64,000 bases of DNA from Physella acuta. Its lineage: Eukaryota > Mollusca > Gastropoda > Physidae. Positions 60,190 through 64,000 of this stretch are shown one piece after another (the first letter of the stretch is position 1; each line of letters opens with the position of its first letter). Location of the stretch: the NCBI RefSeq assembly GCF_028476545.1, contig NW_026731669.1, forward strand, positions 339,001 to 403,000, written 5' to 3'. The translations under genes and the position numbers were made by a program. Under the pieces are notes generated by a model. The model was not told the DNA's origin and searched no databases. It was given only the letters and a program-made list of their open reading frames with translations.

Positions 60190-62000
60190 GGGGGCAGCCC
60201 ATGCAAAATGAAATCCCCCCTCCCACCACCACTCACCCCCGTCCAACCCCCAGAAATCTTTTCGGGAGTATTCATCAACTCCCTAAAGTTTTTATGGCAC
60301 CCGGATACACTGTGTCGAACCTCAATCGTCTTTTATTTTTATATACCTGTATATAGAGAAAAATCCCACCATCCCGTGGCGCCGCCCATGCGAAATTAAA
60401 AAAAAAATATAGACTTTTATTTTTATATACCGCATATAGAGAAAAAAACAAATCACGCTCTACTGGGGCGCCACCCCTGCGAATGTGATTTTTTTTTCTG
60501 CTTAAACCTCCTCGGATATATTTTTAGCAACTTCCCTTAGTTTCATGGCGATCGTGTGAACAGTGTCACTACAATTCACTTTTATTATTTTTATATACCA
60601 CATGTAGAGAAAAATCACAATCTCCCGTGGCGCCTCCCTTGCTAAACCCTCCCCTGGAGTGTTCTAATGAACTCATCAAAGTATCATGCCTATCGGATGA
60701 ACGGTGTCAAACCAAAATCGACTTTTATTTCTATATATCGTACAGAAAGAAAAATTGCACCCTCCCGTGGCACCACCCATCGAAATTAAAAATGATTTTT
60801 TTACAGAACCCTTCCCTAGAGTGTCCTAATCAAGTCCCTTAAGTTTGATGGCTATCGGATGAAAGTTGTGAGACCGCAATCGACTTTTATTTTTATATAC
60901 CATATATATAGAGAAAACAAATCGCGCCCTACCGGGGCCACCCCTGCGAATATGAAAATGTTTTTAGCGCAGAAACCTCCCCAGAAATATTCGCAACATC
61001 TTCCCAAAGTTTCATGGCGATCGTGTGAACGGTGTCACCGCAATTCACTTTTATTATTTTTATATACCGCATATAGAGAAAAAACAAATCGCGCCCTGCC
61101 GGGGCGCCACCCCTGCAAATTTGAAAATGTTTTTAACGCAGAAATCTCCCCAGTAATATTCTCTACATGTTCCCAAAGTTTCATGGCGATCGTGTGAACG
61201 GTGTCACCGCAATTCACTTTTATTATTTTTATATACCGCATATAGAGAAAAAACAAATCGCGCCCTGCCGGGGCGCCACCCCTGCAAATTTGAAAATGTT
61301 TTTAACGCAGAAATCTCCCCAGTAATATTCTCTACATGTTCCCAAAGTTTCATGGCGATCGTGTGAACGGTGTCATCGCAATTCACTTTTATTATTTTTA
61401 TATACGTAATATAGAGAAATATCGCACCCTCCTGTGGCACCGCCCTTGCGAAATTAAATATGATTTTTTTTTTACAGAACCCTTCCGCAGAGTGTCCTAA
61501 TCAACACTCCCAAAGTTTCATGCCTATCGGAGGAACGATGTCACTGCAATTCACTATTATAATTTTTAAATACCGTATATAGAGAAAAATCGCACCCTCC
61601 TGTGGCGCCGCCCTTACGAAATTAAATATGATTTTTTACAGAACCCTTCCCCAGCGTGTCCTAATCAACACCCCCAAAGTTTCATGCCTATCGGATGAAC
61701 GGTGTCACTGCAATTCACTTTTATTGTTTTTATATACCCTATATAGAGAAAAATCGCACCCTCCCGTGGCGCCGCCCTTGCGAAATTAAATTTTTTTTTT
61801 ACAGAACCCTTCCCTAGAGGGTTATAACGAACTCCCCAAAGGTTCATGCCTATCGGATGAACAGTGTGAAATCAAAAAAGACTTTTATTTTTATATACCG
61901 TATATAGAGAAAAAACAAATCGCGCCCTGCCGGGGCGCCACCCCTGCGAATTTGAATTTTTTTTTTTTTGCAGAAACCTCCCCAGGAATATTCTCAACAA
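60190..62000. repeat. ~165-bp tandem array of H1
   Basis: The 'tatagagaaaa' box recurs about every 140-173 bases (near 60,605, 60,745, 60,908, 61,072, 61,245, 61,408, 61,577, 61,744, 61,906). Two units from about 61,045 to 61,390 are nearly identical with a 173-base offset, a recent duplication. Minus-strand frames such as SLYAVYKNNKSELR repeat with the units and are not genes. Confidence 0.85.
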
Positions 62001-62098
62001 CTTCCCAAAGTTTCACAGCGATGTGATAAGAGGTGTGGTAATGCATAAAAGACACACAGACACACAGACACACATACATTGCTTTTTATATATATAGA

Positions 62099-64000
62099 TA
62101 GATAGATAGAATACCTTTTAGCACGAAGTGTTTTCATGTTGTAGATGGGTTTCAATAAGTATGTCTTATTCTATTGTATCAACAAAAAAAAGCAATCACA
62201 TTTGCCCGTAATTGTTAAGCGTTCGATTTAAGAGTGTTAATCGATTCTTTAGGAACATTGTCATAGTCACATTGTTTCTGTTCAAAACAAATGCCGATTT
62301 AATTATTCACCAAGATAATCGCTGTGTAAAGAATAGATATTGAAGTATAAATTTAAAATACTGGAATGTATATTTCAATTTTAATAGAAATAAACACTGT
62401 ATTTTTAATGTAAACCTGGCATTAGACGATTTAAATGTATTTAATTTTTTACAATACAAATATTATTATTTTAAAATTTCACAAGTGATTTATTTCATAG
62501 TAGTTTGTGTTAATTTTGTTTATTTTTTTGCAATAGGGCCTACACATATTATTATTTCGAAATGTCACATTCGCCCGTAGTTTGTGTGTGGGTTTGAATA
62601 CCTTTATAATAAATGTTTCACTATGTTTAACATAGGGCTTCTAGGTCATCATATTGTCCTCCACCATTTAAATGCCAGAGTTTTATTTTTAGCATTCAAG
62701 TTCCAAAGACGGTATTAGTCATGTGACCTTGTTTGGTAAATAAAAAAATACGTCATGTTCCTGCGTTGATGTGTGACGCTGTGTCAGCCTCGCTAAACAC
62801 AGCACAGCGTGTGAGGGTCGCTAAATTCAATAGACAGGATGTTGTAGGCGTAGGTTTACACAGACATAAATGTACCTTGTATGAAGTCTAATTCCAACGT
62901 CAGTAAGAAGACATTTTTTTTTGTGATTTACAGAGGAGTATTTTCAATTTTATATGTAATGTTTTTGTTCCAATAATTAACTATATACTATAGGGCCATA
63001 AATAAGTAGATCTACAACAAATATGGATATTTAAAGGATAAACAAACAGATTATCTCTCAAAAGTTAATCTTCATACATTTTATTGAGGCTTGAGAATTA
63101 ATTTGAAATACTAACCAATTTTATGTGACTACTATAATTGCTTGCATATACTCTATTCTATTTTTTTATATTCATAATAGTTTAAATTAAAATATTATAC
63201 TTGATTTTATTAAGCTCTTTAAGGTCCATGATAATAAGTTTACTTATTTGCTTTAATTACTATCAAACAAGATTCTTCTGATAAATATTTACATTTGAAA
63301 TGTGATTTAACTTCATCTGAACTTTTGGGCATGGAAATATTCTAAACTAATTGGATTAGGCAATGTATCCACAGAAGCTGTTAAGTATTCACATTGTGTA
63401 TAATACTTGTTTAAATAAGTTAAAGTTTCTGCAAACTTAGTGTAAATGTTTTAGTTGCTAATTCCAATACAACATTTGATATAGTTATTAAATATAGTGG
63501 AGGAAATTTAACAACAACAAGCTGATAAGGATATTAAGACTATATGGTTTACTAAAGAATGAGCTAAACTCAATATTGATTAGCTTAGATTTAACTTAAA
63601 CTTACTCTTCAACTTCTAGGCTCACACTTCTGACTATTATGAACTTAAATTAATTTTTTTAATTAAACATTGATCAACATTGTTTCCATGAAAATAATCA
63701 GATACTTTTGTTTTCAAGGTTTAGTGGACAATTGTGAGTGACAGCTGGTCGATATCGAAACAATAATATAAAAGTTATACAGATAATATAACTCCTTCTG
63801 AAGAAAAATAAATAGTTGAAAATCACAAATAATGTATTAACATCTTTATCAAAAGCTAATAAAAAAATAAATAAGCTGATATGTGCTATGTTGATAGCCA
63901 AAAAATTATCAACGTTGTTTTAATGTGTGGTACACATTTTATGTAGCATTTTTAGCATTTAAAAGAAACAAATCTATTTTAAGTTACAATACTACATGTT
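62099..64000. other. AT-rich intergenic, nothing recognised
   Basis: Starts with a short GATA repeat (62,097-62,110). No gene, RNA or repeat family could be supported in the last 1.9 kb. Confidence 0.45.

Larger units (their letters stand above)
59286..62098 (-). mobile_element. Non-autonomous Helitron with internal tandem array (family H1)
   Basis: On the minus strand the 3' end is a hairpin (CCCCGCGGCAACGCGCGGGG), then ACGGGTACG and CTAG before T: a canonical Helitron 3' terminus. The 5' end is TC followed by TATATATA, AAAAGCAATG and a GTGTCTGTGTGT stretch at 62,040-62,098. Between them lie about ten ~165-bp units (60,190-62,000) and a separate inserted repeat (59,538-60,165). No Rep/helicase frame. 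Total about 2.8 kb; the exact 5' base is uncertain because GATA repeats follow. Confidence 0.8.

Overview
The window looks like repeat-rich intergenic DNA from an animal, probably a gastropod or other mollusc. This is an inference. It rests on the AT-rich base composition, the very long (AT)n tracts, the mix of Helitrons, short hAT elements, tRNA-headed SINEs and RTE-like LINE remnants, degenerate CCCTAA telomere-type repeats at the left edge, and one spliced gene for a small secreted cysteine-rich peptide whose cysteine spacing is common in molluscan knottins. No sign of bacterial organisation is present, and nearly all long open frames are artefacts of microsatellites or minisatellites.

The one convincing host gene lies at about 10,203-12,010 on the + strand. 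Four exons with canonical GT/AG borders join in matching phase to give a 62-residue protein: a hydrophobic signal peptide followed by a mature part with the pattern CC-C-CC-C-C, i.e. an inhibitor-cystine-knot-like layout plus one extra cysteine. The last intron splits the stop codon, and the fourth exon carries an AATAAA signal.

Layout. 1-1,205: telomere-like repeats, relatives of a 342-bp repeat and a Helitron 5' part. 1,323-2,250: complete short hAT element with 8-bp target duplication. 2,870-5,010: Helitron-like element built on a tandem array with an exact 342-bp period. 6,045-6,965: LINE remnant with reverse transcriptase motifs. 7,440-9,775: dispersed repeats and microsatellites. 10,203-12,010: peptide gene. 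12,111-15,220: nested Helitron, hAT and other repeats. 15,225-17,075: one arm of an inverted duplication whose other arm is at 47,780-50,640. 18,000-26,640: SINEs, microsatellites, two tandem Helitrons and a tandemly duplicated repeat. 27,000-31,890: fossil LTR retrotransposon-like region with other repeats inside it. 32,496-32,870: complete non-autonomous Helitron. 35,316-36,043: about 700 bp of the hexamer GAGCAT. 37,286-38,450: tRNA-His-like sequence and a 369-bp near-perfect hairpin. 42,500-43,430: higher-order minisatellite. 45,842-50,640: hAT elements, foldback element and the second duplication arm. 52,195-52,390: short hAT with perfect target duplication. 54,231-54,796: 47-bp minisatellite. 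55,172-55,384: probable solo LTR fossil. 59,286-62,098: Helitron carrying about ten ~165-bp units. The remaining stretches appear unique and noncoding.

A common theme is that repeats carry repeats: several transposon families here hold a microsatellite or minisatellite at a fixed place inside themselves, so much of the simple-sequence DNA was probably spread by transposition. All family assignments were made by eye from sequence motifs; no database search was run.
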